64,000 bases of DNA. It comes from Timonella corticicola. GTDB lineage: Bacteria; Actinomycetota; Actinomycetes; Actinomycetales; Cellulomonadaceae. Below, piece after piece: positions 33,669 to 42,419 of this stretch (positions are counted from its first letter, which is position 1; each line of letters starts with the position of its first letter). The notes beneath the pieces are model-generated. The model saw only the letters and a list, made by a program, of their open reading frames with translations, made no database searches and had not been told where the DNA came from. Location: positions 558,001-622,000 of the forward strand of contig NZ_JBHUOP010000001.1 in NCBI RefSeq assembly GCF_042683685.1, in the 5' to 3' direction. Both the position numbers and the translations under genes were made by a program.

Positions 33669-35288
33669 GTGACTGTACAGCGCATCGTTGGAATTGAAAC
33701 CGAATACGGGGTCCTGCAGAACGGCAACCCGCGAGCAAACCCAATGCTCATGTCGAGCCAGGTCGTGACGGCCTACCGTGCGATCAGTGCGAACGCGCGG
33801 GGAAACGCCCGCTGGGATTACCTTGACGAGGATCCACTCAACGATGCGCGTGGTTTCAAGTTGGAGCGCGCCTCGGCGCACCCATCCCTGCTGACCGATA
33901 ACCCGAACGTTCCAGCGCCTTCGGGCGATGAGCCCACGCTTGATGCGCAGGATGTCACCCGTCCAGACGGCCCAGTCTACGACGACCCAAGCGCCGCGAA
34001 TGCGATTCTGACCAACGGTGCACGTCTTTACGTAGACCACGCGCACCCGGAGTACTCATCACCCGAGGTCACGAATCCGCGCGATGCAGTGATCTGGGAT
34101 GTTGCGGGAGAACGGGTCATGCTCACCGCGCACCGCGAACTACAACGCACGATGGGTCTCGACATCCAGTTGTACAAGAACAACACGGATTCAAAGGGCT
34201 CAAGCTATGGAACGCATGAGAACTATCTGGTCAAGCGGAAAGTACCGTTTTCAACGCTCGTGACTGTGCTGACGCCATTCTTCGTGACCCGCCAGATATT
34301 CACCGGTTCGGGGCGGGTGGGCCTTGGGCAGCACAGCCAGCAGTCAGGCTTCCAGATCTCGCAGCGTGCAGACTTCATGGAGGCTGAGGTCGGTCTTGAA
34401 ACCACGTTGCGTCGCCCGATCATCAACACCCGCGATGAACCGCACGCCACGCGTGAGAGGTGGCGTCGACTACACGTCATCATCGGCGATGCGAACCTCA
34501 TGGAGACCACGACATACCTCAAGATCGGTACCACGAACCTGGTGCTATGGGTTGTGGAACATCTTGAGGACCACCCAGACTTGGCAGAGCGCCTGGAACT
34601 GCTGATGCTCGGCGACCCGGTTGCCGAGGTGAGCGCAGTCAGCCGCGATCTTACATGCTCCGAACCGATCTGGACCATCCTGAACGGTGAGATGACCGCG
34701 ATCAGCATTCAGCGCGAGTACCTTGCTGTCGTGCGTGAGATGCAGGCCCGCGTAGCTGAGGTCGATCCCATTCCAGAGCAGACGCAGGATGTGCTGGCGC
34801 GCTGGGAGGACGTATTGAACCGGCTTGAACGCGATCCGATGTCGTGTGCACGGGACGTTGAATGGGTGGCCAAGTACCGACTACTGGAATCGATGCGCAA
34901 CAGGCACCAGATCGCGTGGGACCATCCAAAGCTCGTGGCGATGGATATTCAGTGGTCAGACGTTCGTCCAGAACGCTCGCTGAGCCGGAAACTGCTTGAT
35001 GCCGGTGTGATTGACCGTCTTGTGGGAGAACACGAGATCACAAATGCTGTTGCGCATCCACCCGCTGACACGAGGGCCTATTTCCGGGGCGAGGCAATGG
35101 CGTTGTTCGGGCCACATGTGACCGGTGCGAGTTGGGACTCGGTGATTTTTGATATTCCCGGACGGCCAACGTTGCAGCGCATCTCCATGCTCGATCCGTG
35201 GAAGGGCACACAGGGTCATGTAGGCGAGTTGTTCGAACGCCACCAAGATGATCCCGAAGGATTCTTGAGTTCTCTCCTCGGCGAGTGA
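33669..35288 (+). CDS. dop: Depupylase/deamidase of Pup, Dop
   Basis: Converts the C-terminal Gln of Pup to Glu and removes Pup from conjugates. It belongs to the carboxylate-amine ligase/glutamine-synthetase fold: GIETEYG at the N-terminus, then RLYVDHAHPEYSSPE with the catalytic Asp, YKNNTDSKGSSYGTHENYL and INTRDEPHA. The Dop-specific loop (about residues 75-110, DEPTLDAQDVTRPDGP) distinguishes it from PafA. Full length at 539 aa. TAGGGT six nt before the GTG (33657-33662) predicts a leaderless transcript, separate from arc. Confidence 0.95.
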   Translation: MTVQRIVGIETEYGVLQNGNPRANPMLMSSQVVTAYRAISANARGNARWDYLDEDPLNDARGFKLERASAHPSLLTDNPNVPAPSGDEPTLDAQDVTRPDGPVYDDPSAANAILTNGARLYVDHAHPEYSSPEVTNPRDAVIWDVAGERVMLTAHRELQRTMGLDIQLYKNNTDSKGSSYGTHENYLVKRKVPFSTLVTVLTPFFVTRQIFTGSGRVGLGQHSQQSGFQISQRADFMEAEVGLETTLRRPIINTRDEPHATRERWRRLHVIIGDANLMETTTYLKIGTTNLVLWVVEHLEDHPDLAERLELLMLGDPVAEVSAVSRDLTCSEPIWTILNGEMTAISIQREYLAVVREMQARVAEVDPIPEQTQDVLARWEDVLNRLERDPMSCARDVEWVAKYRLLESMRNRHQIAWDHPKLVAMDIQWSDVRPERSLSRKLLDAGVIDRLVGEHEITNAVAHPPADTRAYFRGEAMALFGPHVTGASWDSVIFDIPGRPTLQRISMLDPWKGTQGHVGELFERHQDDPEGFLSSLLGE

Positions 35289-35503
35289 GCGACCACGCCT
35301 CTTCTCGTCATGGGTGTTTCGAGAGTCAGACGATTGCGGGAAGGTAACGAACTGCTTCGCCGATGGCGGATTTTGTGGATTTTAGCTTCTATGTGCGCAG
35401 ATTGTGACGCATAGCAGCGCACGGTGAGGTTAGATTGAACTAGCAGAGTAGTGCTGGGCTGATGGGAAGACCGGATAGCCTCGGCAAAACTTAAGGAGGA
35501 ATT

Positions 35504-35692
35504 ATGCCAGGCCAAGAGCAGCAGCATGCGACGTCCAACGAGGTTGAGGAAGAGACGCCGACACCAGACACCCCAACTTCCGCGCAGGCTCAGGACTTTG
35601 CGGTGGACGACCTCCTCGATGAGATTGATGACGTACTTGAGGTGAACGCCGAGAGCTTTGTGAAGGGTTTCGTTCAAAAGGGCGGACAGTAG
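35504..35692 (+). CDS. pup: Prokaryotic ubiquitin-like protein Pup
   Basis: 62-aa intrinsically disordered tag that is conjugated to lysines of target proteins. The C-terminus is VKGFVQKGGQ, ending in GGQ, so Dop must deamidate the last residue before PafA can use it. The central DDLLDEIDDVLEVNAE helix is the ARC-binding segment. An excellent SD, AAGGAGG, lies 5 nt before the ATG. It is followed three nt later by prcB, so it is translationally close to the proteasome subunits. No gene lies in the 215-bp gap before it. Confidence 0.97.
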   Translation: MPGQEQQHATSNEVEEETPTPDTPTSAQAQDFAVDDLLDEIDDVLEVNAESFVKGFVQKGGQ

Positions 35693-35695
35693 GTT

Positions 35696-36583
35696 ATGCC
35701 ACCGCTGAGCGGTCCACATAGCATCTCTGGAACGGATACCTCGTTCCTTGAACACGTACGCGCCAGCGCTCCACACATACTCGATCTGAGACTGGGTGAG
35801 GCTGGAACCATGCCGCAGATTCCGCACGGAACCACGATTGTCGCCGTGCAGTTCCCGGGCGGCGTGGTTATGGCTGGCGACCGTCGGGCGACCGTCGGAT
35901 CCATGATCGCATCGCGGCAGATGGAGAAGGTCTTTCCTGCCGACGAGTCGTCCGCGATTGGTATTGCGGGTACGGCTGGCCTTGCTATTGAGTTGGTGCG
36001 CTTGTTTCAACTTGAGTTGGAACACTACGAGAAGATCGAGGGCGATTCGCTTTCCCTTGACGGGAAAGCGAATCGGCTCGGGTCCATGTTGCGCGGAAAT
36101 CTGCCAATGGCGATGCAGGGTCTGACGGTGTTGCCACTGTTCGTCGGTTTCGACCACGCAAAGCAGCAGGGGCGGATCTTCTCGTATGACGTGACAGGCG
36201 GACGCTATGAGGAGACCGCGTATCACTGTGTCGGTTCCGGTTCCGTGTTTGCGCGCGGGGCACTCAAAAAGTTGTGGCGTCCTGACCTAACGGCCTCTGA
36301 GGCTGTCCGGGTGAGCGTTGAGGCACTGTGGGATGCCGCAGACGATGACTCAGCGACTTCTGGACCCGACTCCGTGCGTAAGATCTGGCCCATCGTGGCG
36401 CGAGTGAGCGAACAGGGATTCGAGTACGTGAGCGCTCAGGAACTGACCGCTCATGCGGATGCGGTGATTTCTCAGCGGTCTAACGAATTGAAGTCGATTG
36501 TGGTGCTTGAGCCAGGGGAGCGATCCACCGGGAACACGGCAGGGCCGCGTAATGATTCGGACTCACGCGGCGGTGATGAATGA
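35696..36583 (+). CDS. prcB: 20S proteasome beta subunit PrcB
   Basis: Catalytic subunit of the 20S core. A 45-residue propeptide precedes the nucleophile Thr46 in HGTTIVAVQFPGGVVMAGDRR; autocleavage after Gly45 would expose it. GDRRAT and the Lys of MEKVF match the Thr-Asp-Lys active site. At 295 aa it is normal, with a polar C-terminus. The TGA stop overlaps the prcA start by 4 bp, ensuring balanced synthesis. Confidence 0.96.
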   Translation: MPPLSGPHSISGTDTSFLEHVRASAPHILDLRLGEAGTMPQIPHGTTIVAVQFPGGVVMAGDRRATVGSMIASRQMEKVFPADESSAIGIAGTAGLAIELVRLFQLELEHYEKIEGDSLSLDGKANRLGSMLRGNLPMAMQGLTVLPLFVGFDHAKQQGRIFSYDVTGGRYEETAYHCVGSGSVFARGALKKLWRPDLTASEAVRVSVEALWDAADDDSATSGPDSVRKIWPIVARVSEQGFEYVSAQELTAHADAVISQRSNELKSIVVLEPGERSTGNTAGPRNDSDSRGGDE

Positions 36584-37347
36584 TGGCTGTGCAACCGTTC
36601 TATGTTTCGCCAGAGCAACTCATGGCGGACCGCGCAGACTTTGCACGTAAGGGCATCGCGCGCGGTCGTTCAGTACTCGTAGCACAGTATGACGGTGGAA
36701 TCGCCTTCGTGACAGAGAACCCGTCACGCGCACTGCACAAGTTCTCCGAAATCTACGACCGTATCGGGTTTGCCGCGGTGGGGAAGTACAACGAGTTTGA
36801 GAGCCTAAGGGTCGCGGGGATTCGCTACGCGGATATGCGCGGGTACACCTATGACCGCTCGGACGTGACAGCCCGCGGGCTTGCAAACGCCTACGCGCAG
36901 ACGCTTGGTACCGCGTTCACGAACGAGTCAAAACCCTTTGAGGTCGAACTTGTCGTCGCAGAGGTCGGAGCCAGTGAGGAAGAGGACCTACTGTATCGCC
37001 TTACATTCGACGGCTCTGTCGTGGAACTTCCCGGATACATCGTGATCGGCGGTAACGCTGCAGTGCTGCGGGAGGCCATGGAGGAGAACTGGCGTTCCCA
37101 CATGAGCCTTGCCGAGGTCTTCCAGCTCATGACGGAGGTTCTCGCTCAGGAAAACCACCTGAGCGCAACCACCCAGCAGCCGGACGCAGCAGGAGCGCCC
37201 ACCGACTCGTCGGCAATAAAACCTGAAACCAAGCGGCTGACAGGCCTGGACCTAGAAGCAGCGGTCCTTGACCGCGCGCGCCCACGCCGAAAATTCCGCC
37301 GTCTGACGCCATCCTCAATCAACCAGTTGCTAGGGGTTAATACGTGA
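36580..37347 (+). CDS. prcA: 20S proteasome alpha subunit PrcA
   Basis: Forms the outer rings that gate substrate entry and bind ARC. The N-terminus (MMAVQPFYVSPEQLMADRADFARKGIARGRS) is the gate and H0 helix of actinobacterial PrcA; there is no catalytic Thr. The C-terminal tail after about residue 190 is polar, and contains the exact dispersed motif (37207-37217), then ends with RPRRKFRRLTPSSINQLL. ATG 36580 or 36583 could start it. It overlaps pafA by 4 bp. Confidence 0.95.
   Translation: MMAVQPFYVSPEQLMADRADFARKGIARGRSVLVAQYDGGIAFVTENPSRALHKFSEIYDRIGFAAVGKYNEFESLRVAGIRYADMRGYTYDRSDVTARGLANAYAQTLGTAFTNESKPFEVELVVAEVGASEEEDLLYRLTFDGSVVELPGYIVIGGNAAVLREAMEENWRSHMSLAEVFQLMTEVLAQENHLSATTQQPDAAGAPTDSSAIKPETKRLTGLDLEAAVLDRARPRRKFRRLTPSSINQLLGVNT
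37207..37217 (+). repeat. Dispersed motif copy, exact, in prcA tail
   Basis: GACTCGTCGGCAAT in the variable tail of PrcA (encodes DSSAI). It is one of only two copies with the full 14-base form. Confidence 0.55.
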
Positions 37348-38708
37348 GCACCCGCCGTATCTTTGGGCTCGAAACTGAATTTGGAATCACCTGCGCAACC
37401 CCGGACGGCGAAGGCATCTCTGCGGACGAGATCGCGCGTGCCCTGTTCAAGAAGGTCGTCGCATGGGGGCGTTCCTCCAACGTGTTCCTGCGTAACGGGT
37501 CGCGGTTGTACCTGGACGTGGGATCTCACCCCGAGTACGCGACCGCCGAATGCGACGACGTGCTTCAACTCATCGCCTTCGACAAGGGCGGCGAACGCAT
37601 CGTTGAGGACCTCGTCATCGACGCCCAACGGCGACTCGACGAGGAGGGTACCGAGGGAAAGATCCACCTGTTCAAGAACAACGTGGACTCGGAGGGCAAC
37701 TCATTCGGCTGCCACGAAAACTACCTGGTGCGGCGCAAGGGCGACTTCAATCGCCTCGCTGACATCCTCGTTCCGTTCCTGATCACCCGCCAAGTCATGG
37801 TGGGGGCGGGACACATCATGGAGACCAGCGGCGGCCCCAAATACTGCTTCTCGCAGCGAGCCGACCACATGTGGGAAGCCGTCTCAAGCGCGACAACCCG
37901 ATCCCGGCCCATCATCAATACCCGCGATGAACCGCATGCGGACGCCGAGTACTACCGCCGACTGCACGTTATCGTCGGAGACTCCTCGATGGCACAACCC
38001 ACCAACCTGTTGAAGGTTGGTGCCACCGACATCGTGTTGCGCATGATCGAAGCTGGAATCCCGATCCGTGACTTCATGCTGGACAACCCGATGCGGGCAA
38101 TCCGGGAAGTCAGCCACGACATCACGGGCAAAGCGACAGTGACGCTGTCCAACGGCCGCACACTGACCGCTGCACAACTCCAAAGCGAATACCTTGCGAA
38201 GGCACGCGCCTTCGTGGAGAACAGCGATCGCAAGGGGCCGCACGATGATCAGGTATTCGACCTGTGGGAACGAGCCATCACCGCGGTTGACACGCAGGAC
38301 CTCTCCGGCATCGACACCGAACTCGACTGGGCTATCAAACTCAGACTCATCCAGCGCTACCAAAACAAGTTGGATTGCGGGCTCGACGATCCTCGGATCG
38401 CGCGACTCAACCTTGCCTACCATGATGTTTCGCGGACGGATGGGCTCATGACCAAGCTGGAACAGCGCGGCTTGGTCAAAACCGTTGTCACCGAAGATGC
38501 GATAACCTTCTCCGAGCAGAACCCACCGCAAACCACCCGCGCCAAACTCCGCGGCGATTTTGTGCGAGCTGCCCAAGAGAAGAAACGCGACTACACGGTG
38601 GACTGGGTGCACCTCAAACTCAACGACCAGTCGCAGCGCACGCTCCTGTGCAAGGACCCGTTCGCGAACGTTGATGAACGAGTAGAAGCACTCATCGCCT
38701 CCATGTGA
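37344..38708 (+). CDS. pafA: Pup ligase PafA
   Basis: Attaches Pup-Glu to lysines of substrates using ATP. Same fold as Dop but shorter (454 aa): FGLETEFGITC, RLYLDVGSHPEYATAEC with the catalytic Asp, FKNNVDSEGNSFGCHENYLV and INTRDEPHADAEYYRRLHV. It lacks the Dop loop. The C-terminal domain ends in VDWVHLKLNDQSQRTLLCKDPF, as in the family. It overlaps prcA (GTG within the ATGA-type junction), so pup-prcB-prcA-pafA form one unit. Confidence 0.96.
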   Translation: MSTRRIFGLETEFGITCATPDGEGISADEIARALFKKVVAWGRSSNVFLRNGSRLYLDVGSHPEYATAECDDVLQLIAFDKGGERIVEDLVIDAQRRLDEEGTEGKIHLFKNNVDSEGNSFGCHENYLVRRKGDFNRLADILVPFLITRQVMVGAGHIMETSGGPKYCFSQRADHMWEAVSSATTRSRPIINTRDEPHADAEYYRRLHVIVGDSSMAQPTNLLKVGATDIVLRMIEAGIPIRDFMLDNPMRAIREVSHDITGKATVTLSNGRTLTAAQLQSEYLAKARAFVENSDRKGPHDDQVFDLWERAITAVDTQDLSGIDTELDWAIKLRLIQRYQNKLDCGLDDPRIARLNLAYHDVSRTDGLMTKLEQRGLVKTVVTEDAITFSEQNPPQTTRAKLRGDFVRAAQEKKRDYTVDWVHLKLNDQSQRTLLCKDPFANVDERVEALIASM

Positions 38709-38718
38709 ACGGACCCGA

Positions 38719-39627
38719 ATGTCTCACAACTTCATGCATCACTCCCCGACCAAGGCACGCGTATTCGTTGTGGCGCTTGTGAGCGCTCTCGTACTCGCGG
38801 GCTGCGCAGGCGATCCGGTCGATGAGGTGACAAGTCTTGAAGCGACGCACGTTACCGTCACGGGAACCGCCGACGAGGCCCCAACGGTTGAATACGATAC
38901 GCCGTTCGTGTACATCGAACCTCATTCCGAGGCTGTGTGGGAGGGCAGCGGGGACATGGTCGAGGACGGTGACTGGGTTCTTCTGCGTTTCTATGCCGAA
39001 GATCCTGTCAAGGGGGATGTTCTGCGCAACGACTTTGAAGCGGTACCCGTGCCATATCGGGTGGAAGCGGCGAGCCTTGGCCCCGAACTGTACTCACTGA
39101 TTGTCAACAAACCGACCGGTTCCAGGCTCTTGCAGGTCACTCAGGAAGACAACCAGACCAGCGTTATCGTGATTGACGTTCTGCCTGCGCAGTCGACCGG
39201 GGAACCTCGCGAGCAGTCCGAAGAGTACCCTTCGGTCTCCTATGGACGGTCTGGTGAACCCGAGGTCGCTATCGGCGAAGACGTGATAAAGCCAACCCAA
39301 CTCGTTGTGCAGCAGCTTCGCTCGGGTTCCTCTGAACAGGTCGACGCCAACTCACAGGTGGTTCTGCAATACACGGCCGCAAAGTGGAAAGATGCCGAGG
39401 TGTTCGACTCCACCTGGGTCGAGGACGTGGGACCTGTGACCGTCAAACTAGGCGCTGAACAGATCATCACGGGGCTTGAACAAGCGCTCATCGGAGCGCC
39501 CATTGGATCACAACTGCTGGTGATCGTGCCGCCGGAACTTGGATTCGCGGACTCGGAACACAAACTCGCCAAGACCACCCTCGTCTACGTGGTGGATATT
39601 GTGGCGGCCTCAAGTCCGAAGGCATAG
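38719..39627 (+). CDS. FKBP-type peptidyl-prolyl isomerase lipoprotein
   Basis: 302-aa secreted lipoprotein. The signal peptide has lipobox VLAGC (Cys at about residue 29), so it is anchored outside the membrane after processing by Lgt, which is also encoded in this window. The C-terminal half has an FKBP core: VVLQYTAAKW, DSTW, and IITGLEQALIGAPIGSQLLVIVPPELGF. An N-terminal half of similar length may be a degenerate second FKBP domain (GDWVLLRFYA, NKPTGSRLLQV). It follows pafA by 10 nt, a conserved order in actinobacteria, but its tie to pupylation is probably only positional. Confidence 0.88.
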   Translation: MSHNFMHHSPTKARVFVVALVSALVLAGCAGDPVDEVTSLEATHVTVTGTADEAPTVEYDTPFVYIEPHSEAVWEGSGDMVEDGDWVLLRFYAEDPVKGDVLRNDFEAVPVPYRVEAASLGPELYSLIVNKPTGSRLLQVTQEDNQTSVIVIDVLPAQSTGEPREQSEEYPSVSYGRSGEPEVAIGEDVIKPTQLVVQQLRSGSSEQVDANSQVVLQYTAAKWKDAEVFDSTWVEDVGPVTVKLGAEQIITGLEQALIGAPIGSQLLVIVPPELGFADSEHKLAKTTLVYVVDIVAASSPKA

Positions 39628-39825
39628 ACATCTCCCAAGAAAGCAAGGCGATCAATCCGAAGGCTTGACCTGGCCGTGGAATTCCGCCCTGCGCTAAGCC
39701 GGCATGGACAAGCCAGCACGTATGCGTCATCACCGGTACGGTACGTGTATACCGAAACTCCTAGACCTCCAACGCCGTGGTGCACGGGTGTTGGCGTCGC
39801 TATCTCAACGTGAAGGATTCCCCAG

Positions 39826-40599
39826 ATGTCTGTCGCAGTCCGCGTTATTCCATGCCTTGATGTTGATGCAGGCCGAGTGGTTAAAGGCGTCAACTTTGAG
39901 AATCTCAGGGATGCGGGCGACCCGGTTGAACTGGCTCGACGCTACGGTCAGCAGGGTGCGGATGAACTCACCTTCCTTGACGTGACTGCTTCATCGGGAA
40001 ACCGAGAGACCACGTATGACGTGGTACGCCGGACAGCCGAGGAAGTGTTCATTCCGTTGACGGTTGGCGGAGGGGTGCGCACCACTGACGATGTGGACCG
40101 GCTACTACGTGCGGGGGCAGACAAGGTCGGAGTCAACACGGCGGCAATCGCCCGCCCGGAACTGATCAATGAGATCGCGGAGCGTTTTGGATCCCAGGTT
40201 CTTGTTTTGTCAGTGGATGCCCGTAGAGTCACAGGAGACACCCACACTCCGTCCGGTTACGAGATCACGACTCACGGTGGCAAGCGAGGCACTGGAATCG
40301 ACGCGGTCGAGTGGGCGGTCAAGGCTCAGCAACTCGGGGCGGGAGAAATCCTGCTCAACTCGATGGACGCAGACGGTACCTATAACGGCTACGACCTTGA
40401 AATGTTCGGTGCCGTGCGCCGTGAGGTGACGATCCCGCTGATCGCATCAGGGGGCGCGAGCGTTGCAGGGGACTTCACCGCTGCGGCCAAGGCCGGAGCC
40501 GATGCCGTACTGGCAGCGAGCGTGTTTCACTTTGGAAAGTTAACAATTGCGCAGGTCAAGGAAGACATGGCGGCGCAGGGAATAGAGGTTAGACAATAG
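39826..40599 (+). CDS. hisF: Imidazole glycerol phosphate synthase subunit HisF
   Basis: Cyclase subunit of the HisHF complex that makes imidazole glycerol phosphate and AICAR in histidine synthesis. TIM barrel of 257 aa: VIPCLDVDAGRVVKGVNFENLRDAGDPVE with the catalytic Asp, FLDVTAS, TVGGGVRT, GADKVGVNTAA, the second Asp in LLNSMDADGT, and IASGGA. GAAGGA lies 9 nt upstream of the ATG. HisH, HisA and the other his genes are not in the window; hisI lies 3.7 kb downstream beyond the ABC exporter. Confidence 0.96.
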   Translation: MSVAVRVIPCLDVDAGRVVKGVNFENLRDAGDPVELARRYGQQGADELTFLDVTASSGNRETTYDVVRRTAEEVFIPLTVGGGVRTTDDVDRLLRAGADKVGVNTAAIARPELINEIAERFGSQVLVLSVDARRVTGDTHTPSGYEITTHGGKRGTGIDAVEWAVKAQQLGAGEILLNSMDADGTYNGYDLEMFGAVRREVTIPLIASGGASVAGDFTAAAKAGADAVLAASVFHFGKLTIAQVKEDMAAQGIEVRQ

Positions 40600-42419
40600 T
40601 GACTGGATCCTCCAAGGCATTTCTTGGGGAGAACGAAACCTATGCACTACCTGGTGGCCAACTGCGCAAGTCGCTTGCGATGGTTGGCCGCAGTTTGAAG
40701 GCAGAGCCAAAGATCTATACTTTGGCAATTTGTTCTTCCGCCCTCTTCGGTGCGCTCACCGTGGGCATCTCCCGTGTGATTGGCTGGCTCACAGGGGACT
40801 ACATCATCCCGATCCTTGAGGGATCACGCAATGTGCGTGATATCTGGATCGGTGCACTCGTGCTTTTTCTCATCGTGCTTGGCCTAGCGGTATCAGTTGC
40901 CGGGCGTCGGATTTTCGCTGCCTATGGCACGTACGGGTTGCAGGGGCATCACCGCAGGGCATTGAGCCACAAGTTCACCACGCTCGCGCCGTCCTGGCAC
41001 AAGCAACACTCAACTGGTGAGTTGCTGTCCAACGTGAGCTCGGATGCGGAAGCGGCCACGACCGTGTTCAATCCGATGCCGTACATGCTTGGCTCGGTCG
41101 TGATGTTCATCGTGTCCGGGATAATGCTGGTCCTGGTCGACCCGTGGCTTGCACTCGCGGCGTTCGTGATTCTGCCGATCATGATCATCGCGAACCTGTT
41201 CTTCCAGAACTACATGACCCCCGCGGTGACGCTTTCGCAGGAACTGCGTGGCGAGGTGTCAAACGTCGCACACGAGAGCTTCGAGGGCGCGACTTTGGTC
41301 AAGGCGCTTGGCTCTCGTGACGAGGAGGTGCGTCGTTTCACTCGCAGTACGACGGCTCTGCAGAACGCGAATGCTCGCGTTGGTCTGATCCGAGCGGTTT
41401 TCGACCCCGTGATCGACGCGCTTCCAAGTATTGGGACGCTCCTGGTTATCGCCGTGGGCATCATGCGGCTGCAATCCGGTGACGTGACTGCAGGGGACGT
41501 CGTGACGGCATCGTATCTGCTGACCTTGCTGTCCGTTCCGGCTCGTTCGTTTGGTTGGGTGTTGGCTGATATGCCGCGCAGTGTGGTCGGGTACAGCCGC
41601 GTGGCGGACGTGGTTGACTTGCGTAGCTCCCTCACCCCCGGCAACGGCGTACGAACCTCAGGCGAGTCATCGGTCCGATTCGACAACGTCACCTACTCGG
41701 TTGCGGATGAGGACCAAAGCGTGGAGATTGCCCGCGGCGTAAGCTTCACTGCGCCAACGGGTCAGACCACAGTGCTGATGGGGCGTACTGGTTCGGGAAA
41801 GACCTCACTCGTGTCTATGATTGCGCGCTTGTGGGACCCGACGAGTGGCCGTGTGCTGATCGGACAGGATGACGTACGCACGCTGACGCGTCAGGAACTG
41901 AGCGATTCGGTTGCGTTTGTGTCGCAGGGGTCATTCGTGTTTGAGGACACGGTTCGCGCCAATGTCACGCTCACTGACCTAGATGACCCGCGCTTTGGCG
42001 ATGAGGACGTGTGGGAGGCGTTGCGGGTTGCGCAACTCGAGGTTTTCGTGCGCGACCTTCCCGATGGCCTTGACACGCGTTTGGGGGAGCAGGGTTCGAA
42101 TCTTTCCGGCGGACAGCGTCAGCGCCTTGCGATTGCACGTGCGGTTATCCGAAAGCCAAGTGTTCTGGTCCTCGATGACGCGACCTCGGCGCTCGACCCA
42201 CAGGTAGAGCAGGCAATCTTGGCGGGTATCGCGCGCTCGGGTGCCACGACCGTGGTGATGGTTGCATATCGAGCTGCCACGGCGATCCTTGCGGATCGCA
42301 TCGTGTTCCTCGAGGACGGTCGCATTACCGGGGAAGGCACGCACGAACAACTGCTTGCGGCCCTGCCCACCTACGCCGATGTGGTGAATGCCTACGATCA
42401 GGAGGAGATTGATGGCTGA
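40599..42419 (+). CDS. ABC exporter subunit with degenerate catalytic site
   Basis: Six-TM membrane domain fused to an ATP-binding domain (606 aa). Walker A GRTGSGKT at about 395-402 and signature LSGGQRQR are canonical. Walker B reads LDDATSALD, with Asp527 where active enzymes carry Glu, and the H-loop is VAYR (Tyr557) where His is expected. This NBD therefore supplies the non-hydrolytic site of a heterodimer with the next gene. GTG overlaps the hisF stop by one base. The partner overlaps by 8 bp. Substrate unknown; the family includes multidrug and peptide or siderophore exporters. Confidence 0.9.
   Translation: MTGSSKAFLGENETYALPGGQLRKSLAMVGRSLKAEPKIYTLAICSSALFGALTVGISRVIGWLTGDYIIPILEGSRNVRDIWIGALVLFLIVLGLAVSVAGRRIFAAYGTYGLQGHHRRALSHKFTTLAPSWHKQHSTGELLSNVSSDAEAATTVFNPMPYMLGSVVMFIVSGIMLVLVDPWLALAAFVILPIMIIANLFFQNYMTPAVTLSQELRGEVSNVAHESFEGATLVKALGSRDEEVRRFTRSTTALQNANARVGLIRAVFDPVIDALPSIGTLLVIAVGIMRLQSGDVTAGDVVTASYLLTLLSVPARSFGWVLADMPRSVVGYSRVADVVDLRSSLTPGNGVRTSGESSVRFDNVTYSVADEDQSVEIARGVSFTAPTGQTTVLMGRTGSGKTSLVSMIARLWDPTSGRVLIGQDDVRTLTRQELSDSVAFVSQGSFVFEDTVRANVTLTDLDDPRFGDEDVWEALRVAQLEVFVRDLPDGLDTRLGEQGSNLSGGQRQRLAIARAVIRKPSVLVLDDATSALDPQVEQAILAGIARSGATTVVMVAYRAATAILADRIVFLEDGRITGEGTHEQLLAALPTYADVVNAYDQEEIDG

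Noticed and set aside
35938..35950. GCCGACGAGTCG in prcB and similar GACGAGTC strings in trpB and the thioesterase
   Set aside because: These encode conserved residues (ADESS, DDESV, SDESG) and lack the AAT end of the motif.
39628..39825. Small plus-strand frame before hisF
   Set aside because: The frame beginning at 39704 runs into hisF in another register, and its composition is not protein-like; the gap more likely holds the hisF promoter and leader.
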